NCBI RefSeq assembly: GCF_001667885.1
Contig: NZ_LZJW01000182.1
Coordinates: 1-64,000, forward strand
Direction of reading: 5' to 3'
From: Mycobacterium scrofulaceum
GTDB taxonomy: Bacteria > Actinomycetota > Actinomycetes > Mycobacteriales > Mycobacteriaceae
Length of the DNA stretch: 64,000 nucleotides
Part shown: positions 18,774 to 27,827 of the stretch, one piece after another
How positions within the stretch are numbered: position 1 is the first letter of the stretch
How the letters are laid out: the number at the start of each line of letters is the position of its first letter
The notes under the pieces: generated by a model
What the model was told of the DNA's origin: nothing
Database searches by the model: none
Seen by the model: only the letters and a program-made list of their open reading frames with translations
Position numbers and translations under genes: made by a program

Positions 18774-20156
18774 ATGTTCTTGGGCACGGTTGACGACTGG
18801 ACAGCCGAGGGCACCGTCGTATCGTGGTTTCCCACCGCCCGCACCTACGAGCAGGCAGCCGAAGCTCAATACCACCCGGCGGCGGTCAGTTATCAGCAGT
18901 CGCAGCATCTTCGGTATTACCGACGCCAGGTCAGCCGCGGCCGCGATATCCCGCGATTGTGCATCGGAGCCTGGGAGATTTGGGGTGTCTGCGACATCGA
19001 TGCGATGACCCACGCCTTGAACAGCCATGTGCGGCGGCATGACGCCTATCACGACCGATTCGTTTTCGGCGACGGTGACGAGGTGGTTCGCTACGTTATT
19101 GCCGACCCGGATAACATCACGCTGGCACCGACGGATCTCGGGGAAATGGCCCCGCAACAGATTCGCAAACTGATTCTCGATACGCCCGATCCGCTGCAAT
19201 GGGACTGCTTCAGTTTCGGAATCATCCAGGGCGAAGATCGCTTCACCATCTACATTGCCGTCGATCACCTGCGCGCCGATGGCATGTCGGCCGGTGTGAT
19301 TTTCCTGGACATCCAGACGGCGTACTTCGCCGCGCTACAGAAGTCGCCGGTTGCGCCGATACCCGCGCCTAGCCACCGCGAGTACAGCGCGCGACAGCGC
19401 GCATATACCGCGGGCTTGGCTGCCGATTCGCCCGAAATGCGGTGTTGGCGGGCGTTTCTCGCAGCGAATGACGGCATGCTGCCCAGATTCCCCCTGGAAC
19501 TGGGCGAGGCCTCTGCCGATACGCCGGGGGCCATCGACGTGTTCGACCTCATCGATGACGACCAGGGCCGGCGATTCGAGGCGGCGTGTCGCGCCGCGGG
19601 AGCCCGCTTCAGTGGCGGGGTGTTCGCCTGCGCCGCCCTGGCCGAGCATCGATTGACCGGCGCCCCCACCTACTTCGGGCTCACTCCCTTCGACAATCGC
19701 CGAGACCCCGCCCACGCCGCCGCGGTCGGGTGGCTGGCCAGCTTCGTACCCTTGGCGATCCCCACTGCCGGTGCATCATTCGACGAGGTGGTCAGCGCCG
19801 CCCAGGCGTCCTTCGACGCGAACACGGCCTTGGGCGCGGTGCCCTATTACCACCTGCTCGAGACGACCGACGATGGATTCGAGGTCCCGGACCGACCCGT
19901 CCCGATGTTGTCCTTCATCGACATCCGGAAGCTGCCGTTCGGTGACTACTTCGACGGTTTGCGCGCCGGCATCTGGGGAGACAACCGGCTGTCGGAGACG
20001 GTGTGCATGTGGGTCAATCGCATGCACGACGGGACACAATTGGTGGTCGCCTACCCGGGAACCGACGTCGCCCGCAAGTCCGTCCAGCGCTACGTCGAGA
20101 CGTTGCGCGCCGAATTCACGCGAGTGTGCGACGCCGGGTTGTGCACCCGCGCCTGA
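18774..20156 (+). CDS. PapA-family acyltransferase (PapA1/2/3-like)
   Basis: Condensation-fold acyltransferase of 460 residues, similar in length and layout to PapA1, PapA2 and PapA3 of M. tuberculosis, which transfer acyl groups from polyketide synthase or CoA carriers onto trehalose. The N-terminal VVSWFPTARTYEQA, the RRHDAYHDRFVF segment and TPDPLQWDCFSFGII resemble PapA1. The active-site motif is DHLRADG (His about 165, Asp about 169), a variant of HHxxxDG. The ATG at 18774 has GGGAGAAAGG upstream. Its stop shares a base with the next start (TGATG), so the pair is translationally coupled. No polyketide synthase or mmpL gene is adjacent, so the acyl donor and acceptor are unknown. Confidence 0.85.
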   Translation: MFLGTVDDWTAEGTVVSWFPTARTYEQAAEAQYHPAAVSYQQSQHLRYYRRQVSRGRDIPRLCIGAWEIWGVCDIDAMTHALNSHVRRHDAYHDRFVFGDGDEVVRYVIADPDNITLAPTDLGEMAPQQIRKLILDTPDPLQWDCFSFGIIQGEDRFTIYIAVDHLRADGMSAGVIFLDIQTAYFAALQKSPVAPIPAPSHREYSARQRAYTAGLAADSPEMRCWRAFLAANDGMLPRFPLELGEASADTPGAIDVFDLIDDDQGRRFEAACRAAGARFSGGVFACAALAEHRLTGAPTYFGLTPFDNRRDPAHAAAVGWLASFVPLAIPTAGASFDEVVSAAQASFDANTALGAVPYYHLLETTDDGFEVPDRPVPMLSFIDIRKLPFGDYFDGLRAGIWGDNRLSETVCMWVNRMHDGTQLVVAYPGTDVARKSVQRYVETLRAEFTRVCDAGLCTRA

Positions 20157-21598
20157 TGGATTTGCGTTCTCCCGCGCGAGGTCCCGGCACCAGCACCGGG
20201 CAGCCAAGAGGTGTTGGGGAGCCGAGATGCGAGCGAGGCGGGACTTCGGTGCCGTGGTTGGCATTGCTGGACCAGGCGGCCTTCTTGCGGCTGCGTGCCA
20301 CGGGTCAGGGCAGTACGGTGCAGTGCACGTGGGTTTACGACCGCGACGTGAATGTCGACCAGTTGCGGGTCTTCCAAGCCAATCTCGCGGCCGGCCTTCT
20401 CGGACGGCGGATCGAGCGCTCGCCGCTGCCGTTCGGGCGTCACCGCTGGGTGGCCGAACGCCGCTCAGGCGATATCACGCTGGAACCGCGCCGACCCCGG
20501 TCAGAACTCGGTGCGTGGGTCGAAAATCGGGCGCAGGTGGCCGTCGATCCCGAGTTCGGCCCGACGTTTCACCTTGGCGTGCTGCCCTTTGACGGTGGCG
20601 GCGCGGCGGTCACCTTGGTGGCATCACACTGTGTGGTCGACGGGCTCGGGCTCATAACGGCGATAACCGAGGCGGTCAACGCGGAGAGTCGCAAAGACCG
20701 CTACCCCCAACCCCTTTCGCGCAACCGGCTGCGAGCCGTGTTCGAGGACCTGGCCGATGCGATCAACGCCGTGCCATCGGTCATCCGCGCGCTGATCGCG
20801 ACCCTGTCGATCTTGCTCAGGTCGTCGTCCGGTCCGAGGGTTCCCCGCACGGCGCCGGGGCCCGCCCCGCACTTGCCGATCGACGACGAGCGCACGGCGC
20901 TGCCATCGGTCACGCTGCAAACCGACGCCGCGGCATGGGAAGCCCGGGCGCGTGCCCTCAACGGAAGCAGCAACACCCTTTTCGTCGCGTTCGCGGCCCG
21001 GTTGGCTCACCGGATGGGCAGGGTGCTCGCGGACGGAAACTCGGTGACGGTCGTGCTTCCGGTCAGCGATCGCGCTGCCGATGACGACCGGGCGAACGCG
21101 TTGACCTCGATCACGCTCACCGTGGACGCGGTGGCGGCGGCCCGCGACTTGAGCCCCGTGCGCGCGGATGTCAAGAGGCTGCTGACGTCGCTGCAATTGG
21201 ACCCCAACGAAATGCTTGCCGGCCTGCCGCTGATTCCGTTCACGCCACGATGGCTGGTCCGGCGCGCCGAAGGTGTCGCCATGTCGGCCGGCCAACTTCC
21301 GGTCGGCTGTTCCAACCTGGGTAGCCTTGACGCCGCCGTGGGCCGCATCGACGGCGCGGACGCAGCCGAGGTCTGCATCCGGCTGGCCGAGCAAGGGGTC
21401 ACCCGGCGCCGGATCGAGCAAAACCATGGGCAATTGTTCTGCAGCACCGGGACGTTCAACGGAAGCCGGTTTCTCAACGTCATCGCGTGTCAAAGCGGGA
21501 CCGACAGCGCCGCGGCCGCCCGCGAGCTCGCGTGTAGCGCGCTGGCCGATCTGCAGTTGTCCGCCAGCACCGTCTACCAAGGTCCGGCCGGATGGTGA
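20156..21598 (+). CDS. Condensation-fold acyltransferase, second in papA cluster
   Basis: Protein of up to 480 residues with a wax-ester-synthase/condensation-type fold. The catalytic motif is SHCVVDGLG (HxxxDG). The N-terminal LLDQAAFLRLRATG and the C-terminal FCSTGTFNGSRF segment, with its neighbouring cysteines, suit this superfamily. The first start, ATG 20156, overlaps the papA stop; the GTG at 20249 (GAGGCGGGA upstream) is an alternative that would remove a poorly structured N-terminal tail. It sits between the PapA-like gene and a membrane protein and overlaps both, so all three probably act in one lipid-acylation pathway, this one perhaps adding a second acyl chain. The substrate is unknown. 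Confidence 0.75.
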   Translation: MDLRSPARGPGTSTGQPRGVGEPRCERGGTSVPWLALLDQAAFLRLRATGQGSTVQCTWVYDRDVNVDQLRVFQANLAAGLLGRRIERSPLPFGRHRWVAERRSGDITLEPRRPRSELGAWVENRAQVAVDPEFGPTFHLGVLPFDGGGAAVTLVASHCVVDGLGLITAITEAVNAESRKDRYPQPLSRNRLRAVFEDLADAINAVPSVIRALIATLSILLRSSSGPRVPRTAPGPAPHLPIDDERTALPSVTLQTDAAAWEARARALNGSSNTLFVAFAARLAHRMGRVLADGNSVTVVLPVSDRAADDDRANALTSITLTVDAVAAARDLSPVRADVKRLLTSLQLDPNEMLAGLPLIPFTPRWLVRRAEGVAMSAGQLPVGCSNLGSLDAAVGRIDGADAAEVCIRLAEQGVTRRRIEQNHGQLFCSTGTFNGSRFLNVIACQSGTDSAAAARELACSALADLQLSASTVYQGPAGW

Positions 21599-22842
21599 AC
21601 CTGGACGTCGACGCGAATCGGCACACACACCACCGTAGGTACGCGGCGGGCGCCGCCGCGATCGCCGCGTGGGCGCTCGCCGTGATGTGGTTTGCGGTCA
21701 AGGTCGTTCCGCTCGACGTGTACTGGATGTCGTACTACGCCGCCGACTACACGCACGGGTTCGTTCGCCGCGGGCTCGCCGGTGAACTGGTTCGCCTGCT
21801 CCCCGGGCATTATTTTGAGGCCACGCTGGGTCTGCGTTGGCTGTCGACGGCGGTGTATCTGTGCGGCCTGGCAGCCGTTGCGGGCGTGATGCTCTTCGGT
21901 CGCCGTCGCTCCGAGCGCCGGCTGATGGTTGCGCTGCTGATTCCGTTGCTGCCCTTCGGTGTCCCGTTCGCCGCGTATTCGGCCCGGCCGGACCTCTTCG
22001 GCGGAGCGGCCCTCGCGCTGTTCTCCTCTGCGCTGGCGGTGGGGCGTTCCCGCGGGATCGCGATGGCATGGTGCGCGGCCTACGGGGCCGCAATCGCGGC
22101 GTTGACGCTGGTGCACGAGGCGATCGGCCTGCAGTTTGCGCTGGGAGCCGTGCTGGCGATCATCGCCTTGGGCGGTGCGCTGGACAACGGTCGGGGCCCG
22201 GGCGCCATCCTGGCGGTGGCACCGGGCGTCTGCACGACGGTTGCGGTGGCGGCATTCGGCCGGCATGACATCGCGGCGCAACTGTGTGCATCGGTCCCCC
22301 ATCACGTGATGCCCAACCCGTTCGCCACGATCACGTCGCCGACCACGCTGATCCACTATGTTGTTGACGGGCGACCCCTTCCAACCGACTATCACGACTG
22401 GGTGTGCCGCAACGTGATGCCGAACTACGACAACGGAATCGGCGATGCCGTCCGCACGGTCGGCCACATCGGCATGCTCGGCCTCACGGTCTCGCTGGTA
22501 TTCGGCGCCGGGGCCCTCGTGCTGACCATGTGGGGACTCAGCACCGTATCGGGCGTGCCGCTCGGCGCGTTCAGCGACGCGCTGCGGGGCCGGATGGCGT
22601 GGGTCGTCGGCGCTCTGCTGTTGATCTGTCCGGTTTTCCTGACCGGCTATGACTGGACCCGCTGGTTGACGATCGTGACGTTCGATGTCGGCGTGGTGTT
22701 CATCCTCTTCGCGGCGGGCAGGCCGGAGATCGAGCGCGAGCCCACACCAAAAGCGTTGCGTTCCTTCGTTGTTCTCGCCGTCACCCTCGCACTGATCCCC
22801 GTGGGCACGGTTCCGGGTTTCGGCGGGCCGCGAATGATGTGA
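21592..22842 (+). CDS. Polytopic membrane protein of papA cluster
   Basis: Integral membrane protein of 416 residues with about ten hydrophobic helices (for example around 18-38, 80-100, 110-130, 157-195, 290-315, 335-375 and 390-408). After the first helix lies ADYTHGFVRRGLAGEL, an aromatic-rich segment with an RRGL motif that I associate with uncharacterised polytopic proteins of cell-surface polysaccharide and lipid loci. The start overlaps the end of the upstream acyltransferase by 7 bases (a GTG three bases later would give a 4-base overlap). It may flip, export or glycosylate the acylated product. I do not recognise a named family. Confidence 0.75.
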   Translation: MVNLDVDANRHTHHRRYAAGAAAIAAWALAVMWFAVKVVPLDVYWMSYYAADYTHGFVRRGLAGELVRLLPGHYFEATLGLRWLSTAVYLCGLAAVAGVMLFGRRRSERRLMVALLIPLLPFGVPFAAYSARPDLFGGAALALFSSALAVGRSRGIAMAWCAAYGAAIAALTLVHEAIGLQFALGAVLAIIALGGALDNGRGPGAILAVAPGVCTTVAVAAFGRHDIAAQLCASVPHHVMPNPFATITSPTTLIHYVVDGRPLPTDYHDWVCRNVMPNYDNGIGDAVRTVGHIGMLGLTVSLVFGAGALVLTMWGLSTVSGVPLGAFSDALRGRMAWVVGALLLICPVFLTGYDWTRWLTIVTFDVGVVFILFAAGRPEIEREPTPKALRSFVVLAVTLALIPVGTVPGFGGPRMM

Positions 22843-23145
22843 CCGGCCCAATCTTCGATTTTCTGACCTGTGGTGATGCCGGTCGTCGCACGGCATGTCA
22901 TCTGCACTTCGTCACAATTCGTATGATTTCCTCAGACGCAGCGTTTGCCACTTCGGCGTACTCCACCGTTCGGTTCGCTCACGGTATCAATTTCAGATGC
23001 GCCTTTTCCTTTGCATGTGATCGTTGACCTCTCTGACCGGCGAACGCGTTGTGAGCACGGTTGGAGAGGCCGTCTTGGCCGCCACCCGACGTGGACGTGA
23101 AAGGTTCTGCCCCGTCGGCACTGTGAGCGGGTAGCGCCGTGTGGA
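22843..23145. other. Intergenic gap between convergent genes
   Basis: About 300 bp between the ends of the plus-strand membrane-protein gene and the minus-strand GMC oxidoreductase gene. I see no ORF, tRNA or clear hairpin terminator in it. Confidence 0.5.
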
Positions 23146-24699
23146 TCACATTCGGTGTGTGGCTTGAATGAATTGCGCGGCCCGCTCGCCGATGACGACG
23201 CAGGGTGCCATGGTGTTGGCGGTACTGATGCGGGGCATGATCGATGCGTCGGCGACGCGCAGGCCCTCGATGCCGTAGACCTTGAGGTGTCCGTCGACCA
23301 CTGACATGGGGTCGCGGCCCATTTTTGCGGTGCCGGATTCGTGCCAGTAGGTGGTGACGGCGTCGCGCAGATAGGTCTCGAGTTCGGTGCTGGTCAGATC
23401 GCCGGGCATGACCTCGCGTGCGGCGAACGGTCGAAGCTCGGCGGAGTTGCCGATCTCGCGCAGTGTTTCGATGCAGGCGATGGCGGTCTTGAGGTCCTCT
23501 GGGTCCGAGAGCGCGTTGGCTTCGATGCGAAGCGGGTCGGACGGGTCGCTGCCCGACAACCGAAGCCGTCCGCGGCTGTGGGGGTGCGTGGGCGAGCCGA
23601 ACAGCACCCAGCTGTTAGGCGGCAGGCCGTATTTCGCGGTGTTCTCCGGGGTGGCTTTCGGGAATGGGCCCGAACAGGCGAACAGGTCCGGTCCCTGCAC
23701 ATCGGCTGCCCCGGAGTCCCAGAACATCGTCGCGCCCACCTGGGCGTTGCCTTGGATGTTCTCGGGAAACTCCCACACGCAGTCGAAGCCGAAATGGTCC
23801 TGAAGGTTGCGTCCGACTCCGGGCAGGTGCTGGCGAACGGTGATGCCGACTCGACGCAATTCGTCTTCGTCACCTATGCCGGACTGCATCAGCACCTTCG
23901 GCGTGTGAATAGCACCAAGCGACAGTACGACCTCAGCGTCGGCGCCTACACGATGCACCGTGCCGCCATGGACGACCTCGACACCGGTGGCCCGATTGCC
24001 GTCGAAGATCACTCGGGTGACCAGTGCGTGCGGGAGGACGGTCAAGTTCGGCCGCTGCCGATATGGGTCGATGTAGGTGCGAAACACCGAGAGGCGTTTC
24101 CCGTCCCGCCAGCGCAGATCGGCGATGGCGGCCCCACGGGTCTCCTCCATCAGCCGCCCGTTTGGGCTCTGGTAGGTGGGAATGCCGACGGCCCTGGCCG
24201 CCTCAAGAGTCGCCGCGGCGAGCGGGTGGGCGTCGGGCGCCGGTTGTACGAACACCGGGCCGCCCCTGCCCCGGTGACTCGGCTCGCCGATGCCGTGCCA
24301 GTCCTCGATTTCCCGGTAGAGATCGAGGATTGGCCCGTATCCCCAGGCGGTCTCGCCGGACTCCGCGGCGTAGTGGTCCCAGTCGCTGCGATGTCCGCGC
24401 GCCCAGATCATTAGATTGATGCTGGATCCACCGCCGAGGACTTTGCCCATCGAAAACGGGATCGCTCGTCCGTGAAGTCGCGGGTCCTTCTCGGAGATGA
24501 ATCCCCAATCGCGTTCGCTGCCAAGGTTGGACGGCCATTGGCTTGCGTCGGTCACGCTGGGGACATCGTCGCTGCCGCCGGCCTCCAAAAGTAAGACCGC
24601 GATGTCGGGGTTGTCCGCCAACCGGCCGGCGATCACCGATCCTGACGACCCAGCACCACACACGATGACGTCGTAATGCGCCTCCAACTCAGTATTCAC
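23146..24699 (-). CDS. GMC-family FAD-dependent oxidoreductase
   Basis: Glucose-methanol-choline family flavoenzyme, 517 residues, that oxidises an alcohol group using FAD. The dinucleotide-binding motif is VCGAGSSGSVIAGRL near the N-terminus, followed by an ELEAGG-like acidic strand end (LLEAGGSDD) and the GMC signature GKVLGGGSSINLM. The catalytic C-terminal elements are HESGTAKMG and ANTMAPCVVIGERAA. I place the start at the GTG at 24699 because AGGAGG lies eight bases upstream; the frame is open further to 24774. It follows the amidase gene by 75 bp on the same strand, suggesting a hydrolase-amidase-oxidoreductase operon. The substrate is unknown. Confidence 0.9.
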   Translation of the reverse strand: MNTELEAHYDVIVCGAGSSGSVIAGRLADNPDIAVLLLEAGGSDDVPSVTDASQWPSNLGSERDWGFISEKDPRLHGRAIPFSMGKVLGGGSSINLMIWARGHRSDWDHYAAESGETAWGYGPILDLYREIEDWHGIGEPSHRGRGGPVFVQPAPDAHPLAAATLEAARAVGIPTYQSPNGRLMEETRGAAIADLRWRDGKRLSVFRTYIDPYRQRPNLTVLPHALVTRVIFDGNRATGVEVVHGGTVHRVGADAEVVLSLGAIHTPKVLMQSGIGDEDELRRVGITVRQHLPGVGRNLQDHFGFDCVWEFPENIQGNAQVGATMFWDSGAADVQGPDLFACSGPFPKATPENTAKYGLPPNSWVLFGSPTHPHSRGRLRLSGSDPSDPLRIEANALSDPEDLKTAIACIETLREIGNSAELRPFAAREVMPGDLTSTELETYLRDAVTTYWHESGTAKMGRDPMSVVDGHLKVYGIEGLRVADASIMPRISTANTMAPCVVIGERAAQFIQATHRM

Positions 24700-24774
24700 A
24701 AACGCCTCCTGACGCGTCCGCTGAGTATGTTCACTGATACCTAGACTCACGCGCGGAAAGGCGCGGCGGTTCAA

Positions 24775-26223
24775 TCACATTCGGAACGAATCGGAGCCAC
24801 TGACCGCGCTCGCGCGCACTGCTTTCCGCGGATCGTGCCGCGGTGGCCACATCGGCCAGTCTGCCGCGGATTGGTAGGCGTGGCCGACGCGCAGCACGGT
24901 GGCCTCGGCGAAGGGCCCGCCCACTACCTGCAGGCCGATCGGTAGCCCGGTGGTGGTGAAACCACAGGGCACTGACAACGCCGGCAAGCCCGCGAGATTC
25001 GCGGGGGCGGAGAACCGGATGTACGCCTGCACCGGGTCCTCGGTGACCCCGTCGGGCCACGTCACCTCGGGCCTGCCTGCGTCCATCGCCGCGACGGGCA
25101 CCGTCGGAGCGATCAGGACGTCGATGTCATCGAAGAGCTCTCGCCACTGCTGCCGGATGAGGGCTCGCTTGCGTTGCGCGTCAAGGTAATCGATGGCCAA
25201 TACCGACGCTCCGGCCTCCAATGCCTGGCGCACGTCGTTGGTGTACAGATCGGCGTGCTCGCGCAGCATCTGCCGGTGATAACTGGCAGCCTCGGGCTGC
25301 AGGATGGCGAATTCGGTGGCCATCACCTCGTCGGCTAGGGGCAGCCGGACTTCGCGTAGCCGTACGCCCAGGTCCGCGAGCAGTGCGCGCGCCGCCTCGA
25401 CGGCTTTGCTGACTTCGGGGTCGACACGCTCGGTGAAGAAGTTGACCGGCACGCCGACCGTCGTGCCGGAGACCCCGCCGTCCAGTGTGGCCGAGAAGTC
25501 CGGCACCGGCACGTCGGCCGAGCCGGGATCGCTCGGGTCGTATCCGGCCATCGCGTTCATCGCCAGCGCCGCGTCCTCGACCGTGCGCGTCAGCGGGCCG
25601 GCGTGGTCCAGTGACCAGGAAAACGGCGTCACGCCCGTGCGGGACACCCGGCCGTAGGTGGGTTTGAATCCCACCGTGCCGCACAGCGCCGCGGGGATGC
25701 GGATCGAGCCGGCGGTGTCGCTACCCAGCCCGACCATGCACGCCCCGACGGCAACCGCGGCCGCCGATCCGCCGCTGGACCCTCCCGCGATGCGATCGGG
25801 ACGCCAGGGGTTGCGCGTCTGCGGGGTGACGACGCCGTAGGCGAACTCGTGTGAGTGGGTGCGGCCCACCACCACCGCACCTGCCTGCCGCAACTTGGCG
25901 ACGACGGCGCTGTCCCGCTCCGGCATGTACCGGGCCCGCACGCGCGAGCTCGAGGTGCTGACCACGCCGGCCATGTCATAGATTTCCTTGACCCCGATCG
26001 GAATTCCGTGCAACGGTCCGCGATACCGGCCGCCCGCAATCTCGCGTTCCGCTCCCGCCGCGGCCCGGGCCGCCAGCTCCACCGTGACATTGCTGAACGC
26101 GTTGATCTCCGGCTCGACCGCCTCGATGCGCGCCAGCACCGACTCGGTCAGCTCGACCGGTGACAGCGCCTTGGCCCGCATCTCCTTTGCGGCCGCGGCC
26201 AACGTCAGTTCGAACGGCTGCAT
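24775..26223 (-). CDS. Amidase (amidase signature family)
   Basis: Amidase-signature hydrolase of 482 residues, cleaving a carboxamide to acid and ammonia or acting on an aryl or acyl amide. The Ser-cisSer-Lys triad is visible: Lys in PIGVKEIYD, the glycine/serine-rich signature GGSSGGSAAAVAVGA, and the nucleophile region GSDTAGSIRIPAALCG. The C-terminal half has the usual NLAGLPALSVPCG segment. The ATG at 26223 is 5 bp from the end of the upstream hydrolase; an open extension to 26394 overlaps that gene and is not needed. GatA is a relative, but no gatB or gatC is adjacent, so a catabolic amidase is more likely. Confidence 0.92.
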   Translation of the reverse strand: MQPFELTLAAAAKEMRAKALSPVELTESVLARIEAVEPEINAFSNVTVELAARAAAGAEREIAGGRYRGPLHGIPIGVKEIYDMAGVVSTSSSRVRARYMPERDSAVVAKLRQAGAVVVGRTHSHEFAYGVVTPQTRNPWRPDRIAGGSSGGSAAAVAVGACMVGLGSDTAGSIRIPAALCGTVGFKPTYGRVSRTGVTPFSWSLDHAGPLTRTVEDAALAMNAMAGYDPSDPGSADVPVPDFSATLDGGVSGTTVGVPVNFFTERVDPEVSKAVEAARALLADLGVRLREVRLPLADEVMATEFAILQPEAASYHRQMLREHADLYTNDVRQALEAGASVLAIDYLDAQRKRALIRQQWRELFDDIDVLIAPTVPVAAMDAGRPEVTWPDGVTEDPVQAYIRFSAPANLAGLPALSVPCGFTTTGLPIGLQVVGGPFAEATVLRVGHAYQSAADWPMWPPRHDPRKAVRASAVSGSDSFRM

Positions 26224-26228
26224 AGCTC

Positions 26229-27152
26229 TCAGGCCACCGCAGTCTGGAGCCCGAGCGTGGAGCGCAGCCAGCGACCCATCTCGGCGATCGCGCGGTCGAC
26301 CTCCTCGACGCGGCCCGCTCCCATGATGAAGGAGTGCTGCCCCTCGTCGACTCGCCGGACGAGGATGTCGTTGCCCGCCTCCTTCGCCCGACACGCGAAG
26401 GCGACGGCGTCCGACGCGAGCAGTTCGTATTCGCCGTAGTACACCGCTGTCGGCGGCAGTCCCGACAGGTCGGCCCCGAGCAGATGCACTCGCGGATCGG
26501 TGAATTCGACGCCGGTTCCATCAAGCCAGCACGACCGGAACAGTTCCAGCAGGCCCCGCGTGAGCAGCCTGTCCCGCTCGGCGTTGGTCTCGATGGATTC
26601 ACCCGACAGCGTGGCGTCGGTCCACGGCGAGATGGACAGCACGGCGCCGGGCAGCGCCTCGCCCCGATCACGCAGCCGCAGCGCGAGCTCGACCGCGAGG
26701 TAGCCGCCGATCGAGTGGCCGACACTGCCGATCTTGTCGGGCCGGTAGCCCTGGGCGAGCAGCCAGCGATAGGCGGCATCCACATCGTCGACCTGCGCCG
26801 GGTACTTGTGCTCTGGGGACCGCCGAAAGTTCAACACCAACGACCGCACGCCCGCCGCTTTCGCGATGTGCGCCGCAGCTTTTCGGTCGGAATGCATCGA
26901 CATCAGCACGCTGCCGCCCATGTGCGTGTGCAGAAGCGCCGACTCGGGGTCGCTGTCGACCGGGATGCACCACAATGCCTCCACACCGCCGGCGTCCACC
27001 TCGGCGTAGGTCACGCCCTCGGGTTCCTTCGTCGCCAAGTGGATGTTCTCGGTGACGTCGCGAATCGTCTCCAGCCCGAAACCGGGAGTCGAGGATCGCC
27101 TGCCGATCTCGGCGTAGAAGTCGGCGAACTCGATCGCTTGCTGGCTTGCCAC
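26229..27152 (-). CDS. Alpha/beta hydrolase (HSL-like esterase/lipase)
   Basis: Esterase or lipase of 307 residues in the hormone-sensitive-lipase-like group. An HMGG oxyanion element (LLHTHMGGSVLMS), the nucleophile elbow VGHSIGGYLAV, SPWTDATLSG and a C-terminal EGQHSF histidine are in the expected order. The GTG at 27152 has GGAAGGAAAA upstream. It is the first gene of an operon with the amidase and GMC oxidoreductase, preceded by two tandem 14-bp operator-like repeats. M. tuberculosis has a different esterase gene, mbtJ, at the comparable locus between mbtA and mbtI; the N-terminal sequence here does not look like it, so I do not use that name. Confidence 0.88.
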   Translation of the reverse strand: MASQQAIEFADFYAEIGRRSSTPGFGLETIRDVTENIHLATKEPEGVTYAEVDAGGVEALWCIPVDSDPESALLHTHMGGSVLMSMHSDRKAAAHIAKAAGVRSLVLNFRRSPEHKYPAQVDDVDAAYRWLLAQGYRPDKIGSVGHSIGGYLAVELALRLRDRGEALPGAVLSISPWTDATLSGESIETNAERDRLLTRGLLELFRSCWLDGTGVEFTDPRVHLLGADLSGLPPTAVYYGEYELLASDAVAFACRAKEAGNDILVRRVDEGQHSFIMGAGRVEEVDRAIAEMGRWLRSTLGLQTAVA

Positions 27153-27178
27153 GTGTTTTCCTTCCGTCCTGCCATAGA

Positions 27179-27206
27179 ATAACGACCACTATATAACGAT
27201 CGCTAT
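27179..27206. promoter_or_regulatory. Two tandem 14-bp operators before the hydrolase operon
   Basis: ATAACGACCACTAT (27179-27192) is followed directly by ATAACGATCGCTAT (27193-27206); they match at 12 of 14 positions, and the second is nearly palindromic. A third copy, ATAACTATCGCTAT, lies between the TetR gene at 27828-28415 and the divergent SDR gene. Inferred: binding sites of that TetR protein, coordinating both arms of the island. Confidence 0.7.
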
Positions 27207-27321
27207 CCCATGGCTAGCCCCCGCCGCAGTCCGGACGATTCACGGTCAGCGGCGGGAACCTCGCACCCGCCCGTACCAGACGGCGACCGAACCGTCTCCC
27301 GGCCGTCGCTTCGCACCTCAG

Positions 27322-27816
27322 CTAGGAGAAGTACGCGTCAAACGAGCCGACATCGGTCAAATGCGCTGTGACCTCGGAAATTTGGTCGCCACGGATGGTG
27401 AGCACGTTCACCACGTCCTGGTCAAGCCGCTTGCCGTTGTGTTCACCGTTGTCGTGCAACGTGACCGCGACGGTGTCACGGCCGAAAGCGAATCCCCGCG
27501 GGGAGATGTGCAGTCCGTACTGGGCGAATGCGTCGGCCAGCCTCGTAACGTCGTCGATTCCGGTCGCCCGGCCGGACACCACGCTGGACCCGGGGATCGT
27601 CCAGACGATATCGGGGGTGGCGTGTTCGGCGATCCCGGCATGGTCGTCATGCACGATGGCGGTCGCGAACGCTCCGACGATGGCCCGCTGGCGCTGGGTG
27701 GCCGCGGCGTCATCGTCCGGCGAGGCGGTCGAATCGGCGCCCGGCACCACGCAAACCAATGCCATAGCGATACCCGTGCCCGTCAGGAATGCTTTCCAAG
27801 CACTCGCAGCCCGCAT
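27322..27816 (-). CDS. Exported SnoaL/NTF2-like protein
   Basis: Protein of 164 residues with a Sec-type signal peptide (AFLTGTGIAMALVCVVPGADSTA, cleavage probably near residue 32). An NTF2-like fold of the SnoaL/SgcJ kind follows: QRAIVGAFATAIVHDDHAGIAEHATPD then W-x-I-PG and a C-terminal VNVLTIRGDQISEVTAHLTD. Such cone-shaped domains bind small hydrophobic ligands or act as cyclases or isomerases. The ATG at 27816 has GGAGG upstream. It follows the TetR gene by 11 bp and probably forms an operon with it. Function otherwise unknown. Confidence 0.78.
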   Translation of the reverse strand: MRAASAWKAFLTGTGIAMALVCVVPGADSTASPDDDAAATQRQRAIVGAFATAIVHDDHAGIAEHATPDIVWTIPGSSVVSGRATGIDDVTRLADAFAQYGLHISPRGFAFGRDTVAVTLHDNGEHNGKRLDQDVVNVLTIRGDQISEVTAHLTDVGSFDAYFS

Positions 27817-27827
27817 GCCGCCTCCGA

